64,000 bases of DNA from Nitrosomonas sp. (GCF_019635155.1 NZ_JAHBZY010000001.1:1-64000), one strand, 5' to 3'; counted from the stretch's first letter, positions 46,023 to 58,005 are shown. Notes: generated from the letters alone by a model not told the origin. A program made the numbers and translations.

Positions 46023-47731
46023 GCCTCCTCCCCATCGCCAAACAGATCGGCGATGCGCCCATCCGTCTTGGCCCGTCTTCCTTGGCTCACGGCAGGCTCG
46101 GCCGGTTCAGGCTGCGCCATCGGCAGATTCGCGACATTCAGGCTGTAGTCGTCATGGCCCCACTCGCAGCGCGCCAGCACCATTTTGGGGATTTTTTTCA
46201 GCGTCAGATTCGACCAGCGCTCGGCGGCTTGCGCCGCGCCATTTGCACCCAAACCCCGGAACGCGGCGCAGCACACCAGCAGGCTTTGTTCGCCGCCGAC
46301 TTCGTCGGACAGCGCCTGCAACTGATCGGCGGAGAGGTTTTGCGTGGTGACGTAGATGAAATCGCGCTCGCTGGAATGGCCGTGCTGCCACCACGAACTT
46401 CCGACGGCGCGTAGGTAAAACCTTCCAGCTTCGCCAGCGCTTCGGCCAACTGTGCGGCGTTGTACTCGGGATTGATCACCGGATTGCCCCAGCGGTCGTT
46501 GACGATCAGCGTCGGTGCCAGCCGGTAGTAGCGAAACCCGCCGCCGCCTTGCCAGTTCACCGCTTTGGAAATACCGCCCTGATCGTCGCCGTCGATGACC
46601 TTCTTCAGGCGCGGAATGATGTGCGTGTGGCAATGCTCGCCCAGTTCGACCATGATCCAGCGGCGGCCCATCTTGTGCGCCACCGAGCCGGTGGTGCCGG
46701 AACCGGCGAAGGAATCGAGGACGAGATCGCCGGGGTTGGTGGCGATTTCTAAAACGCGTTGAATCAAACCTTCAGGTTTTGGGGTAATAAAGTCATCCAA
46801 CAAAGAGGAGCTACTCAATACAGCCCTCACTTCTTTTCGAGCCGCATCGGTGTGACTTGCGTACTCATGTGACCAAAGCGTCTGAGGGACGATACCCTGA
46901 TTGCGCAGTAAATGCTTATAACGTTTAAAAGAAGGGGTTTTTCCGGAACCGTCTTTTCCCCAATAAATGAAACCTTCAGCTGCATGCCGCAAATGTTCTT
47001 CTTGAGAATATGCCCATACACGTGTTTTGCTAGGCCAAATTTCTTCCCCTGTATTTGGTTGCGTAATCGGGTAGTAAAGATTTGGGCGTTCTTCAAATGA
47101 CTTGCTACAGGTGTAATCACTGGAAAGCGAAACACACCTTTTTCATCTTCAAATTTATATTGACGATCTTTCGCTTCAGTTCTTGGAATGAGCTTGCGTT
47201 CCCACTTTTCGCTTTTGCGATAGACGAGAACATGATCGTGCATTGGCGCAATAGTTTTATGGTCATTAGCTACAGCATACTTTTTCTGCCAAACCACATT
47301 CGCAACAAAATTCGCCCGCCCAAACACCTCATCACACAACACCTTCAAATAATGCGCCTCGTTGTCATCAATCGTGATCCACAACGAACCATCCTCGGAC
47401 AGCAAGCTTGATAATTTCCAGCCGGTCGCGCATCAATCCCAGCCAGATCGAATGCTCCAGCCCATCGTCGTAATGCGTGAACGCGCTGCCGGTGTTGTAC
47501 GGCGGATCGATGAACACGCACTTCACCTTCCCCGAGAACTCCTGCTCCAGCGCCTTCAGCGCCAGCAGGTTGTCACCGAAGATCAACCGGTTGTCGAAGC
47601 TATCGTTATCCGACACCCGATGCCTGGCGTGATACGACAGCGCAGCATCTCTCCAGCAAAATGCGCGGCTCCAGCTTGGGCCGCTTGTCCTTGCCGATCC
47701 AGGTGAGTTCGAGTTTTTGTTTGCCGCTCAT
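46019..47731 (-). pseudogene. Type III DNA adenine methyltransferase Mod, four frameshifts
   Basis: The frame starts MSGKQKLELTWIGKDKR at 47731 and is broken by single-base shifts near 47650, 47405, 47125 and 46395. The pieces together still cover a full Mod. The catalytic motif DPPYNTGSAF lies in the piece ending at 47368. The SAM motif DSFAGSGTTGSVAH lies in the 46204-46992 piece, in the DPPY-before-FxGxG order of beta-class N6-adenine methylases. The C-terminus NLTLKKIPKMVLARCEWGHD is in the last frame. Near 47125 the shift fits a T run shortened by one. Flanking genes are open, so this is local decay or clustered sequencing error. The start overlaps the DUF1016 stop. Confidence 0.88.
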
Positions 47732-48788
47732 TCTTGTGCCTCTTGCCGCTGCACCAATCTTTGCAGGGCGCGTTCGCGCTCGCGTTCCAGTTCGTGTTTG
47801 AGCTCTGCTTCGCTCGGCAGATAAGGCAGATATTTGGCGGCAAACAATTGCTGTTGTTCCGCCAGCACGGAATAGCGCACCACGGCTTCGCTTTTTTCGC
47901 TGCACAACACCAGGCCAATGGTGGGATTGTCGTCCGCGCCTTTGATTTGCTCGTCGTACAGGCGCACATAAGTATCCATCTGCCCCATGTCCTGATGGGT
48001 GAGCCTGCCCAGTTTCAAGTCCACCAGCAAAAAGCATTTGAGTTTGTAGTTGTAAAACACGAGGTCAAGATAAAAATCTTCATCGGTAAAACTCACGCGC
48101 TGCTGGCGGGCGACAAAGGCAAAGCCCTTGCCCAGCTCCAGCAGGAAGTTTTGCAGGTTGTCCATGATGGCTTGCTCCAGATCGCCTTCCAGAAAGCGGC
48201 TGGGATTCAGGTTGAGAAAATCCAGCACATACGGATCACGCAGGAAATCCTTGCGGGTTTCCACCAGGGATTCCGTGTACTGCGCGGCTTCGGCCTCGAC
48301 CAGCGCCTTGTCCTTGCTGCTCAACAAGCGCTCGTGGCTGTCGCCGATTTGTCGTCCGTAGCGCCCTACGCTCCCAGAAGTTCTGGCTGATGGCTTTCTC
48401 TGCGTTGCGTACCTTTATTGGCGGATGGATTTTCCACCTTGGTCAAGACGTTGTAATGCGACCAGCTCAATTCAGGAGACACTGTCTCCCGAATCGGAAA
48501 AGCCAGATGAAACCGGCGCATGTTGCGCAGGTTGCTGACGTCAAATCCCTTGCCAAACAGGTCTGTGAGGCGGGTGGATAGCTCCGCCAGTTGGCGCTGG
48601 CCATAGGCGGCGCGTTCCTGCCCCTGCTGTTCGTACTCCACGATCAGGCGGCCAATTTCCCAGTAGCTGGCCACCATCGCCTGGTTGACGCTTTGGCGTA
48701 CCTGGCTGCGCGCCTGCTGAACGATCTCGGCAATCTGACTGGCCAAGGATTCCAAGGTGCCATGTTGCGAAGGGGGGATGCGCTTCAT
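47728..48788 (-). pseudogene. DUF1016 (YhcG-type) PDDEXK nuclease, two frameshifts
   Basis: The start at 48788 (MKRIPPSQHGTLESL) overlaps the stop of the Mod relic. The N-terminal DUF1016_N part (YWEIGRLIVEYEQQGQERAA, FHLAFPIRETVSPELSWSHY) is open until about 48412. There the frame shifts, and it shifts again near 48357. The nuclease half is then open: DFYLDLVFYNYKLKCFLLVD and LKLGRLTHQDMGQMDTY carry the active-site Asp and Lys of the PDDEXK fold. Between the shifts the third frame gives the expected SQNFWERRAL. Such proteins are found in defence islands and may act on DNA ends. As read, no full-length protein is made. Confidence 0.85.
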
Positions 48789-48880
48789 TTCAATACCCAT
48801 TCTTCACGCAGGATACGCGATTCCGGATTTTGACGTTTGTCCTTATCGATCCACGTGAGTTCTAGTTTTTGGTTGCTCAT
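48785..48880 (-). pseudogene. Relic of a second Mod N-terminus (31 codons)
   Basis: An ATG at 48880, overlapping the kwaB stop as ATGA, opens 31 codons: MSNQKLELTWIDKDKRQNPE, then SRILREEWVLK and stop. It matches the start of the Mod gene at 47731 (MSGKQKLELTWIGKDKR, then EPRILLE) in 18-20 positions, but differs enough in DNA to be a diverged copy. The frame ends on the DUF1016 start (TGA/ATG overlap). It looks like the 5' end of another mod allele left after DUF1016 replaced the rest. Confidence 0.75.
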
Positions 48881-49812
48881 ACGACTTTCTTTTTTACCGA
48901 AGCATCAAATATTTCGTGATTAATTGGTGATTCGAGTCGACTGTTATTTAGCAACGTTAAAACCAACTCCACATTCTCTTCTGTCACAACAATCTGGTTA
49001 TCCTGAAGAGACAATCCCCAGCTTCTTTGTTCATTAATTTTAATGAGATTCCCCATGAAGTCCTTATTTTTGTAATAACCGGACTTTTGTATCGCTGAAA
49101 TCTTGCGTAATAAACGAATATTTGAACCCACAGTTTTTCTGATTGCTTCTATATCCGTAAATATATCTAGCTCAGAAAAATCCTTGAGAACAGCATCGCG
49201 ATTATTTTCCATGCCTTGCCGGAAATTTAAAATGCTTTCAAATTCCTTCTTATTGGCAATGAAAGTTGTTCCATCATAAACAAAGAAATCAATACTTGTG
49301 TCTAGTGTAAAAACTTTCTTGTCTTCTAAATCAGTTAATTGATGGTTATCGAATATGAAGTAGGATAGTTTCGCCATCTTGGCGGCACCTGTCAGTTTAT
49401 TGACTTTTCTTACGCCATATAGAATTTCTCCATCGTATTCCAGCTTGACAACGAATGCCCAAGAATCAAGTAAGTCTTCGTATTTTTCAGCTTTATGGTT
49501 TTGTAATCCTTGGTTTATCGCCTCTTGAATTTTCTTGAAATCAGTTTCAGCTGAATCTATCGTGAGAAGATGATCATCTTGATCTGCTGTCAGAAAATCG
49601 TATTCTTCGAGCTTATAACTCTTTCCTTGAATTCTATCGGTGAGGGTATTCTTGAATTTATTCTGTAATTTCATATCAATATCGACACGTAATACCGAGT
49701 AATTCGCAATTTGTTCTACTAAACGCCTCTTTACAAGCCATAGAGTAATTACCCAATCTTTAAACTCTGTTTGGCGAAGATGAGCAATTTTCTTCTGGAC
49801 ATTATTTGGCAT
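48877..49812 (-). CDS. kwaB: Kiwa anti-phage protein KwaB (DUF4868)
   Basis: A 311-residue cytoplasmic protein matching DUF4868 by its layout: an N-terminal helical part, then FVVKLEYDGEILYGVRKVNK, IDFFVYDGTTFIANKKEFES and the FRQGMENNRDAVLKDF region. The C-terminal part contains LLRKISAIQKSGYYKN and LSLQDNQIVVTEENVELVLTL. In the two-gene Kiwa system KwaB is the soluble partner of a membrane protein, and the required membrane gene is directly upstream with an 11-base overlap. The DNA is more AT-rich than the restriction genes around it, as expected of a recent acquisition. Assignment is by recognition of the family, without a search. Confidence 0.85.
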   Translation of the reverse strand: MPNNVQKKIAHLRQTEFKDWVITLWLVKRRLVEQIANYSVLRVDIDMKLQNKFKNTLTDRIQGKSYKLEEYDFLTADQDDHLLTIDSAETDFKKIQEAINQGLQNHKAEKYEDLLDSWAFVVKLEYDGEILYGVRKVNKLTGAAKMAKLSYFIFDNHQLTDLEDKKVFTLDTSIDFFVYDGTTFIANKKEFESILNFRQGMENNRDAVLKDFSELDIFTDIEAIRKTVGSNIRLLRKISAIQKSGYYKNKDFMGNLIKINEQRSWGLSLQDNQIVVTEENVELVLTLLNNSRLESPINHEIFDASVKKKVV

Positions 49813-50365
49813 CGGCTTTCCCCTTCAGCTGGACACTGCTTACAAAATATAGGAACTGCGATAAACGCTCGATGACGCAGATATCACCGAGCTGGAATGG
49901 ATATTTTGATATTAAAAGTCCTGATACTTCACGTTCGCCATCTTTAAATTGACAGTCATAAAGACCATAACCAGCCAGTGCCAGAACAGGGTTGATGAAT
50001 ATATTCTGAGTTCGGTATGCCAACGCAAACATCAGAATCATGAATACAAAAAGGCTGATTAGCGTTTTCCAATCTCCAAGATCGAAATTGTAAAAAGAAA
50101 TCATGTAGGGGATCGTATAGGTAAACATATCTCCCGATTTGTTCGCCAGTTTTGTAACTTTTACGGGTATGCCACTTTGTATCTTGTTGGCAGCAATAAT
50201 TACCGTCGCACACGCTAAAATTGTTATTACTAAAATAATTCCCGCTGCAATCGGGTGTTTAGGTAAAAAGTTAGTGTCATCCAAGTCCTTAATGACAAAA
50301 ATCAGTGCCAATGGAAAGTAAGAACTAATGAACATCAATAGAGATGCAAAAAAGCGAAGCTTCAT
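49802..50365 (-). CDS. kwaA: Kiwa anti-phage membrane protein KwaA
   Basis: A 187-residue membrane protein with four hydrophobic segments: about residues 5-26 (FFASLLMFISSYFPLALIFV), 40-60 (AAGIILVITILACATVIIAA), 82-90 with 98-118 (LISLFVFMILMFALAY), and a shorter one after NPVLALAGYGLYDC. A cytoplasmic C-terminal part contains the conserved-looking LISKYPFQLGDICVIERLS. KwaA is the sensor of Kiwa, embedded in the inner membrane. The kwaB gene overlaps its end. Identification rests on size, topology and pairing with the DUF4868 protein. Confidence 0.8.
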   Translation of the reverse strand: MKLRFFASLLMFISSYFPLALIFVIKDLDDTNFLPKHPIAAGIILVITILACATVIIAANKIQSGIPVKVTKLANKSGDMFTYTIPYMISFYNFDLGDWKTLISLFVFMILMFALAYRTQNIFINPVLALAGYGLYDCQFKDGEREVSGLLISKYPFQLGDICVIERLSQFLYFVSSVQLKGKADAK

Positions 50366-50401
50366 GTAACCGTCACTTAATGGTAAAAAAATGTTTACTT
50401 G

Positions 50402-51271
50402 TTACTTATCTTTGTTCTCTCCCAGCAATCCCGTTGCATCTCGTTCATCCAGTTCTAATTTAGGGATAGCTGTCTTGATCCGCTTTTCCACCTCTTTAAT
50501 ATGTTCATCAGCAGGAATATTCTCGGGAAACGCACCGCCTATACGCTTGATTGCATCGCGTACTTCACGCCCAACTTGTTCGTGGGTCTGAATAGCCTGC
50601 GATTGGTTATGTACCCGATCGCGTGCCAGTTTATCGCGGGTTTGGGTCATGCGGAACTGGTTGGCGGCCAGTTCAGTAGCATTCATGCGGTCAAGCAGAT
50701 TGTCTTTCTCAGGAATGGCTTTGCGCCGCTTAATGGCGTCGCGCCCCAATCCGCCATACAAGCCCTTGTAACCCGCATCGTGGAAGACGCCGAACATTTT
50801 GTTTTGTACACCGGCGTCCTGTGCAGCACCGGAAAGTGCTTTGAATTCCTCTGCGGTCTGCTTTCGTAACTCTAATCGTTCCATATCGGCAGCAGCTTGG
50901 TCGCTCAATTCCTGGCGGCGAGTTTGAATAGCGAAGTATTTTTGTGCTTGAGCGATTTCAGATTTACGTGGATCACCGTTTTGAGCGATGAGGTAGCAGG
51001 CGAAGCGGGAAAGGTGATAATCCTCGACAATACGCTCACTACCAGATCCCAGCTCGACCATTTTGCCGGCGCCGGCAAAATGGTTCTCCGGGGGATTTCC
51101 CGATTCTTTGCAAGAACTTATGGCACGATCGATGGCTTGCTCAAAACGCCGCCATTGACTGTAGCCCAATAGAAATTGCAAAGCCCGGGCGCTCCAATAT
51201 TCTGCTCCATGTTCATTGACTTGTTTCAGATCCTCAAAAGATTTTCCAGCTATCGTCACATTTTTATTCAT
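50402..51271 (-). CDS. dinD: DNA-damage-inducible protein D (DinD)
   Basis: A 289-residue protein of the DinD family. The N-terminal Bro-N-like part is EYWSARALQFLLGYSQWRRF and a central HLSRFACYLIAQNGDPRKSE block follows. The middle is helical and charged (QTRRQELSDQAAADMERL), and the C-terminus is KIGGAFPENIPADEHIKEV-like (RIGGAFPENIPADEHIKEV). In E. coli DinD inhibits RecA strand exchange and is SOS-induced. No clear LexA box was found in the 152-base spacer upstream, so control here may differ. It sits between the SNF2 helicase and Kiwa. Confidence 0.9.
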   Translation of the reverse strand: MNKNVTIAGKSFEDLKQVNEHGAEYWSARALQFLLGYSQWRRFEQAIDRAISSCKESGNPPENHFAGAGKMVELGSGSERIVEDYHLSRFACYLIAQNGDPRKSEIAQAQKYFAIQTRRQELSDQAAADMERLELRKQTAEEFKALSGAAQDAGVQNKMFGVFHDAGYKGLYGGLGRDAIKRRKAIPEKDNLLDRMNATELAANQFRMTQTRDKLARDRVHNQSQAIQTHEQVGREVRDAIKRIGGAFPENIPADEHIKEVEKRIKTAIPKLELDERDATGLLGENKDK

Positions 51272-51423
51272 AGACCTATATCAACTCCCTTTCGACAGTA
51301 TCCAGTATTTCATAGTGAATATAAAAAGCTATTGATTTTATATTTATTTTCCGTATTTGAATGAAGTAAAAAACTCTAAATCAACCGTGTGGTTGCTTGA
51401 TTCACTGTTGATCATTCGGTTTC

Positions 51424-54309
51424 TCATTTCAACTCCCATTCAACGGTAAACAACGTGCGCTCTTCGACCTGCTGTTGAAGTTGTATTTCCAATTGATTGA
51501 TGAGCGCGTTATGCTGGGCTTCGATTTCGTCCTGCCGTGCGAACAGCTCGCGGCGCAGCTTGCTGCGTTTGCTTTCCAGCTCGCGCTGATGCTTCTGCTG
51601 CGCCAATTTCTCTTCCAATGTGGCAGAAACCGCAGCCATGCGGCGTACTTCCTTGATTTCAACATCGATGGCCTTGATTTCCTGCTCCAATCCCAGTTTC
51701 AGATCGTCCACCCAGGCGTCCAATTTTTGGACCTCCTGCTCAAAGTAACCGAGGTTGCGCTGGTTGATATCACGCAGCAGCGTGGTCTGACGGGCTTCAA
51801 GCTCGACCTGTAAAACTTCGCCATTATTGTACAAGTTTGCATCTTGTATAATTGCGGGCAAGCGCAGTAGTTTTTCAGGATCGTCTTCAGCCAGCACCTC
51901 GCCTTCGGCGGTACTGGCAGCAACCAGCAGATGCTGTTCATTTTGTCCAAGCGCCATGACCGAAACCAGCTTCACACTTAGCCATCCGCTCTTGGCGCGG
52001 TACGGTTCAAGGGTACTGATTCTTGTGCCGTGAGCCTCGTAGTCGAACACCAGCCGAGCTGCAGGAAGATCGCGGGTTTTCGCTTGCTGGATGACCCATT
52101 CAGCAAGCGGATGACCGATGCGGTATAGATGAGCGTCACCGGAACGGCGAGGCAGCTCGTAGCGCCCAGGCTCGATTCCCGCGACACCGCTGTTTTCAAT
52201 TCCAGCTGGTGGATTGCCAAGCACGAACCCGTCATCATCGAACGCGGCGCAGCCATCCAGTTCCATCCGGGTCAAGTCCATCAGCATGCGCTCGAATTTG
52301 CTGCGCGCGACGCGGCTGTCCTCGGCGCGCACGCGTAGTTTATCCTGCACTTCCTCATCGAAGTTTTCCAACAAGATTTGGCGGGTCTTGACCATTGCCT
52401 CACTGATCTCACCGGAAAGGTCGAGTTGCAACTGTTCAAAGCTGGCCTTGATCTCCCCATGTTCCCGGCAGTTTCGATAAATTTCGGCGATACGCCGCTC
52501 GAAGTCCACCCCGGAACCGATAGCGCCCAGCACTTCGTCGCTGGCGCCGAATACACCCTCGAAAAGCTGGAATTTCTGCGCCAGCAGTTCGTATACCCGC
52601 GCATCGGCTTCGTTGCTGCGGTCAACGAAATTCACCACCACCACGTCGAACTTTTGCCCGTAGCGATGACAGCGCCCGATGCGCTGCTCGATACGCTGCG
52701 GATTCCACGGCAGGTCGTAGTTGATGACCAGCGAGCAGAATTGTAGGTTGATGCCTTCAGCGCCTGCCTCGGTGGCGATCATGATCTTGCCATATTCCTT
52801 AAAGTGTTCGACCAGCGCCGCTCGCGTATCGGCGGTCTTGGAGCCAGTCACGCGGTCGCTGCCTTGGTGGCGCTTCAACCAATCTTTGTAGATAGTCTGC
52901 GCCCGTGCATCGCTGTTGGTGCCGTTGAAGAGCACGATGTTCTCGCCATAGCGGGTTTGTTCTAACAAAGAAAGCAGATAATCCTGCGTTCGTTTCGATT
53001 CGGTAAAGATGATCGCTTTCTTGGCCGCGCCGAGCCGATCCAATTCGGCGAAAGCGCGATCCAGCGCGGTGAGTAACGCTTTACCCTTGGCATTTTCGTG
53101 AATGCCGCTTGCCAATGTTTTGAAATGGCGCAAATCGCCAATTTCCTGTGAAATGGCTTCACGTTCGTTGCATATAGAAGAGGGGGCATTACTCGCTAAA
53201 TCGTTCCATTCGTCGGCGGTTTCGTCTAGCAATTCATAGTCTTTATCCAGATCTTCCGCTAAATCAGGCAGATTGACCGCATCATCCAGTATTTTCTGAA
53301 GCCTGTTTGCCATAGTATCCAGCGCACCTGCGATCGCATGTGTCGACGATGCCAGCAGTTTCCACAACACCAGAGAGATCAATTGGCGCTGACCTTCCGG
53401 TAATGCCTTGAGGTTTGGGCGGCGCAAATAGTCCGACACAAGATGGGACAGCTCCTGCTCTTCGCTTGAAGGTGTAAATTCCTCAACAATCGCTTTGCGA
53501 GAGGTATACGAGATATAGGGCTGTACTTCTTTGCGCAAAGTACGCTTACAGACCGGTGCCAAGCGATGACGCAAGTTGGCGAAATTTTGATCTTTTCCAG
53601 CCGCAGTGAATTGGGTGCGAAAACTATCGATGTCGCCAAAAATCCGGTCATCGATCATACTGGTAAGCCCATAAAGTTCCAGCAAAGAGTTCTGCAGCGG
53701 CGTTGCTGTGAGCAGCACCTTGGAATGGACGTGCGCCAACGCTTCCTTCAGTGTTTTGGCGATGACATTGCTGGTTTTGTAGACGTTGCGCAACCGATGG
53801 GCTTCGTCAAGCACGACTAAATCCCATTCGATGGTTTTGATATTATCCGCTTTGGCCTTGGCGAACTGATAAGAGCAAATCATCGGGCCAGAACCATGCT
53901 CAAACGGATTCCGATCAATCTGCTTGCGGATGGCGTTATAGCTTTTGGCTTCCAGGATCCGGCCTTGCAAACTGAATTTATCCTGTAATTCCTGATGCCA
54001 CTGCTTGCGCAGGTTAGCTGGAACAATAATCAGAATGCGGCGGCGGCGCTCGGCCCAGCGTTGTGAAATCACCAAACCTGCTTCGATGGTTTTACCCAGC
54101 CCCACCTCATCGGCAAGGATCACGCCGCGAGAGAGCGGATTACGGCATGCGAAGAGCGCTGCTTCGACTTGATGGGGATTGAGGTCAACTTGCGAATCGA
54201 CCAGCGTCGAAGCCAACGATTCGACCGAATCACTTGCAGCCCGGCGCGTGAGCAGCCAAGCAAAATACTGACTTTGATGCGGTGTTAATTGCGGTTTCGT
54301 AATCAACAA
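51424..54309 (-). CDS. SNF2/RapA-like superfamily II helicase of a restriction-type defence operon
   Basis: A 961-residue protein. The start is a TTG (54309, or the next codon, also TTG) with GAGGG just upstream; there is no usable ATG near. The motifs are ADEVGLGKTIEAG (Walker A at 70-74), VLDEAHRLRN (168-171), LTATPLQNSLLELYGL and QRIGRCHRYGQ (motif VI). The last 180 residues are a long coiled coil (EEKLAQQKHQRELESKRSKL). RapA and DrmD of DISARM are the closest named relatives, and similar helicases precede DUF4391-mod-res clusters. It starts 84 bases after gyrB and heads the island. Confidence 0.9.
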   Translation of the reverse strand: MLITKPQLTPHQSQYFAWLLTRRAASDSVESLASTLVDSQVDLNPHQVEAALFACRNPLSRGVILADEVGLGKTIEAGLVISQRWAERRRRILIIVPANLRKQWHQELQDKFSLQGRILEAKSYNAIRKQIDRNPFEHGSGPMICSYQFAKAKADNIKTIEWDLVVLDEAHRLRNVYKTSNVIAKTLKEALAHVHSKVLLTATPLQNSLLELYGLTSMIDDRIFGDIDSFRTQFTAAGKDQNFANLRHRLAPVCKRTLRKEVQPYISYTSRKAIVEEFTPSSEEQELSHLVSDYLRRPNLKALPEGQRQLISLVLWKLLASSTHAIAGALDTMANRLQKILDDAVNLPDLAEDLDKDYELLDETADEWNDLASNAPSSICNEREAISQEIGDLRHFKTLASGIHENAKGKALLTALDRAFAELDRLGAAKKAIIFTESKRTQDYLLSLLEQTRYGENIVLFNGTNSDARAQTIYKDWLKRHQGSDRVTGSKTADTRAALVEHFKEYGKIMIATEAGAEGINLQFCSLVINYDLPWNPQRIEQRIGRCHRYGQKFDVVVVNFVDRSNEADARVYELLAQKFQLFEGVFGASDEVLGAIGSGVDFERRIAEIYRNCREHGEIKASFEQLQLDLSGEISEAMVKTRQILLENFDEEVQDKLRVRAEDSRVARSKFERMLMDLTRMELDGCAAFDDDGFVLGNPPAGIENSGVAGIEPGRYELPRRSGDAHLYRIGHPLAEWVIQQAKTRDLPAARLVFDYEAHGTRISTLEPYRAKSGWLSVKLVSVMALGQNEQHLLVAASTAEGEVLAEDDPEKLLRLPAIIQDANLYNNGEVLQVELEARQTTLLRDINQRNLGYFEQEVQKLDAWVDDLKLGLEQEIKAIDVEIKEVRRMAAVSATLEEKLAQQKHQRELESKRSKLRRELFARQDEIEAQHNALINQLEIQLQQQVEERTLFTVEWELK

Positions 54310-54393
54310 CGACCCTCTTTACTATTTGATTCTGTCAATCCTTGAAGGATTTTGAAAATCCCGGTAACCGCTTAATGACTGAATAAACCGGAT

Positions 54394-56805
<2,412 letters not shown>

Positions 56806-56889
56806 TTATATGTCTGTCTAGGAAATGTTTAAAAAGGTTTTACGAGCACGGTGGCAGGTTTCTTCCAGCTAAATAGCTAAACTGTGAAA

Positions 56890-58005
56890 CTAAATCCGCA
56901 TCGGCATGACGATGTATTTGAACGCTTTGCTGCTGGGTATCGTCATCAGCACGCTGCTATTGGCGTTTTCAAATGCGCATTGCACCGTTTCGCTGGACAC
57001 GTTGTTCAACAGATCCAGCAAGTAAGTTATATTCAGGCTGATATCCACCAGCTCTTCCTGGTAGTTGATTTCCAGTTCTTCTTCGGCTTCTTCCTGCTCG
57101 TTATTTTTGCAAATGATGCGCAAGCTGCCCTTGTCGACGATTAACCGCACCCCGCGGAATTTTTCGCTTTGGTTCGAAAGAATCGAAACGCGCTGCAATG
57201 CTTGTAAAAACATCAACCGGTCGATATCGAACACTTTGTCGTTGCGAGTTGGAATTACCCGGTTGTAATCGGGAAATTTGCCATCGATGACTTTCGATGT
57301 GAGCACGACGTCTGCAAAAGAAAAGCGGATTTTATTCTGCAAGTATTCGATTTTAACCGGATCGTCGCTATCCTCAAGCAATTTGGACAATTCAAACACC
57401 GCCTTGCGCGGCAAAATCACTTCCTGTTTTTTTTGTGTGATTTCCAATGGTGTTGCGATATAAGCCAGGCGGTGACCATCGGTGCCGACACTGATCAATT
57501 GCTTACCATCCGCCAGTAACAACAAACCATTCAAGTAATAGCGGATATCTTGCTGTGCAATGGCAAATTGCACATGATGAAAAAGATTTTTTAATTCCTT
57601 TTGCGATAACGTGATTGCCGCTTCGGATTCCGGTTCGTCAGCCACTTCCGGAAAATCCTCGGCAGGCAAAATTTGCAGGTTGAATGCGCTTTTCCCGGAT
57701 TTTACATACAAGTGATCATCTTTACGTGTCAGCGTAACTTCCGCACCGGACGACAACGAACGCAGAATATCCTGAAGTTTTTTTGCGGAGACGGTTAATG
57801 CAAATGGCTGTTCACCGGCGAGTTCCTCGCCGGTAGACGTTTTAATTTGAATTTCGAGATCAGTGGTCAAAAAGGACGTCTTTTTCTCGTTTTGATGAAT
57901 AAGCACGTTTGATAGGATGGGCAGTGTCTGGCGTCGCTCCACAATGCCGGTTACCGTTTGCAAGGGTTTCAGTAACGTATCTCGGTTGGTTTTAATTAAA
58001 AGCAT
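56890..58005 (-). CDS. dnaN: DNA polymerase III beta sliding clamp DnaN
   Basis: A 371-residue clamp with three repeated domains that holds polymerase III on DNA and carries hydrophobic pockets for clamp-binding proteins. The start MLLIKTNRDTLLKPLQTVTG and the end SSKAFKYIVMPMRI are standard. It lies between the putative oriC spacer and gyrB. Length is normal. Confidence 0.97.
   Translation of the reverse strand: MLLIKTNRDTLLKPLQTVTGIVERRQTLPILSNVLIHQNEKKTSFLTTDLEIQIKTSTGEELAGEQPFALTVSAKKLQDILRSLSSGAEVTLTRKDDHLYVKSGKSAFNLQILPAEDFPEVADEPESEAAITLSQKELKNLFHHVQFAIAQQDIRYYLNGLLLLADGKQLISVGTDGHRLAYIATPLEITQKKQEVILPRKAVFELSKLLEDSDDPVKIEYLQNKIRFSFADVVLTSKVIDGKFPDYNRVIPTRNDKVFDIDRLMFLQALQRVSILSNQSEKFRGVRLIVDKGSLRIICKNNEQEEAEEELEINYQEELVDISLNITYLLDLLNNVSSETVQCAFENANSSVLMTIPSSKAFKYIVMPMRI

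Noticed and set aside
51272..51423. LexA box in front of dinD
   Set aside because: No CTG-N10-CAG site with the usual flanks was found in the spacer. Half matches such as CTGT near 51408 lack a partner arm.
51424..54309. DISARM class 1 system (helicase as DrmD with a methylase)
   Set aside because: DrmA, DrmB and DrmC are missing from the island, and the methylase has a type III partner Res. The helicase is related, but the system is not DISARM.
54335..54360. Palindrome AATCCTTGAAGGATT after gyrB as terminator
   Set aside because: The arms leave a single-base loop, so no stable hairpin forms, and there is no T run after it.
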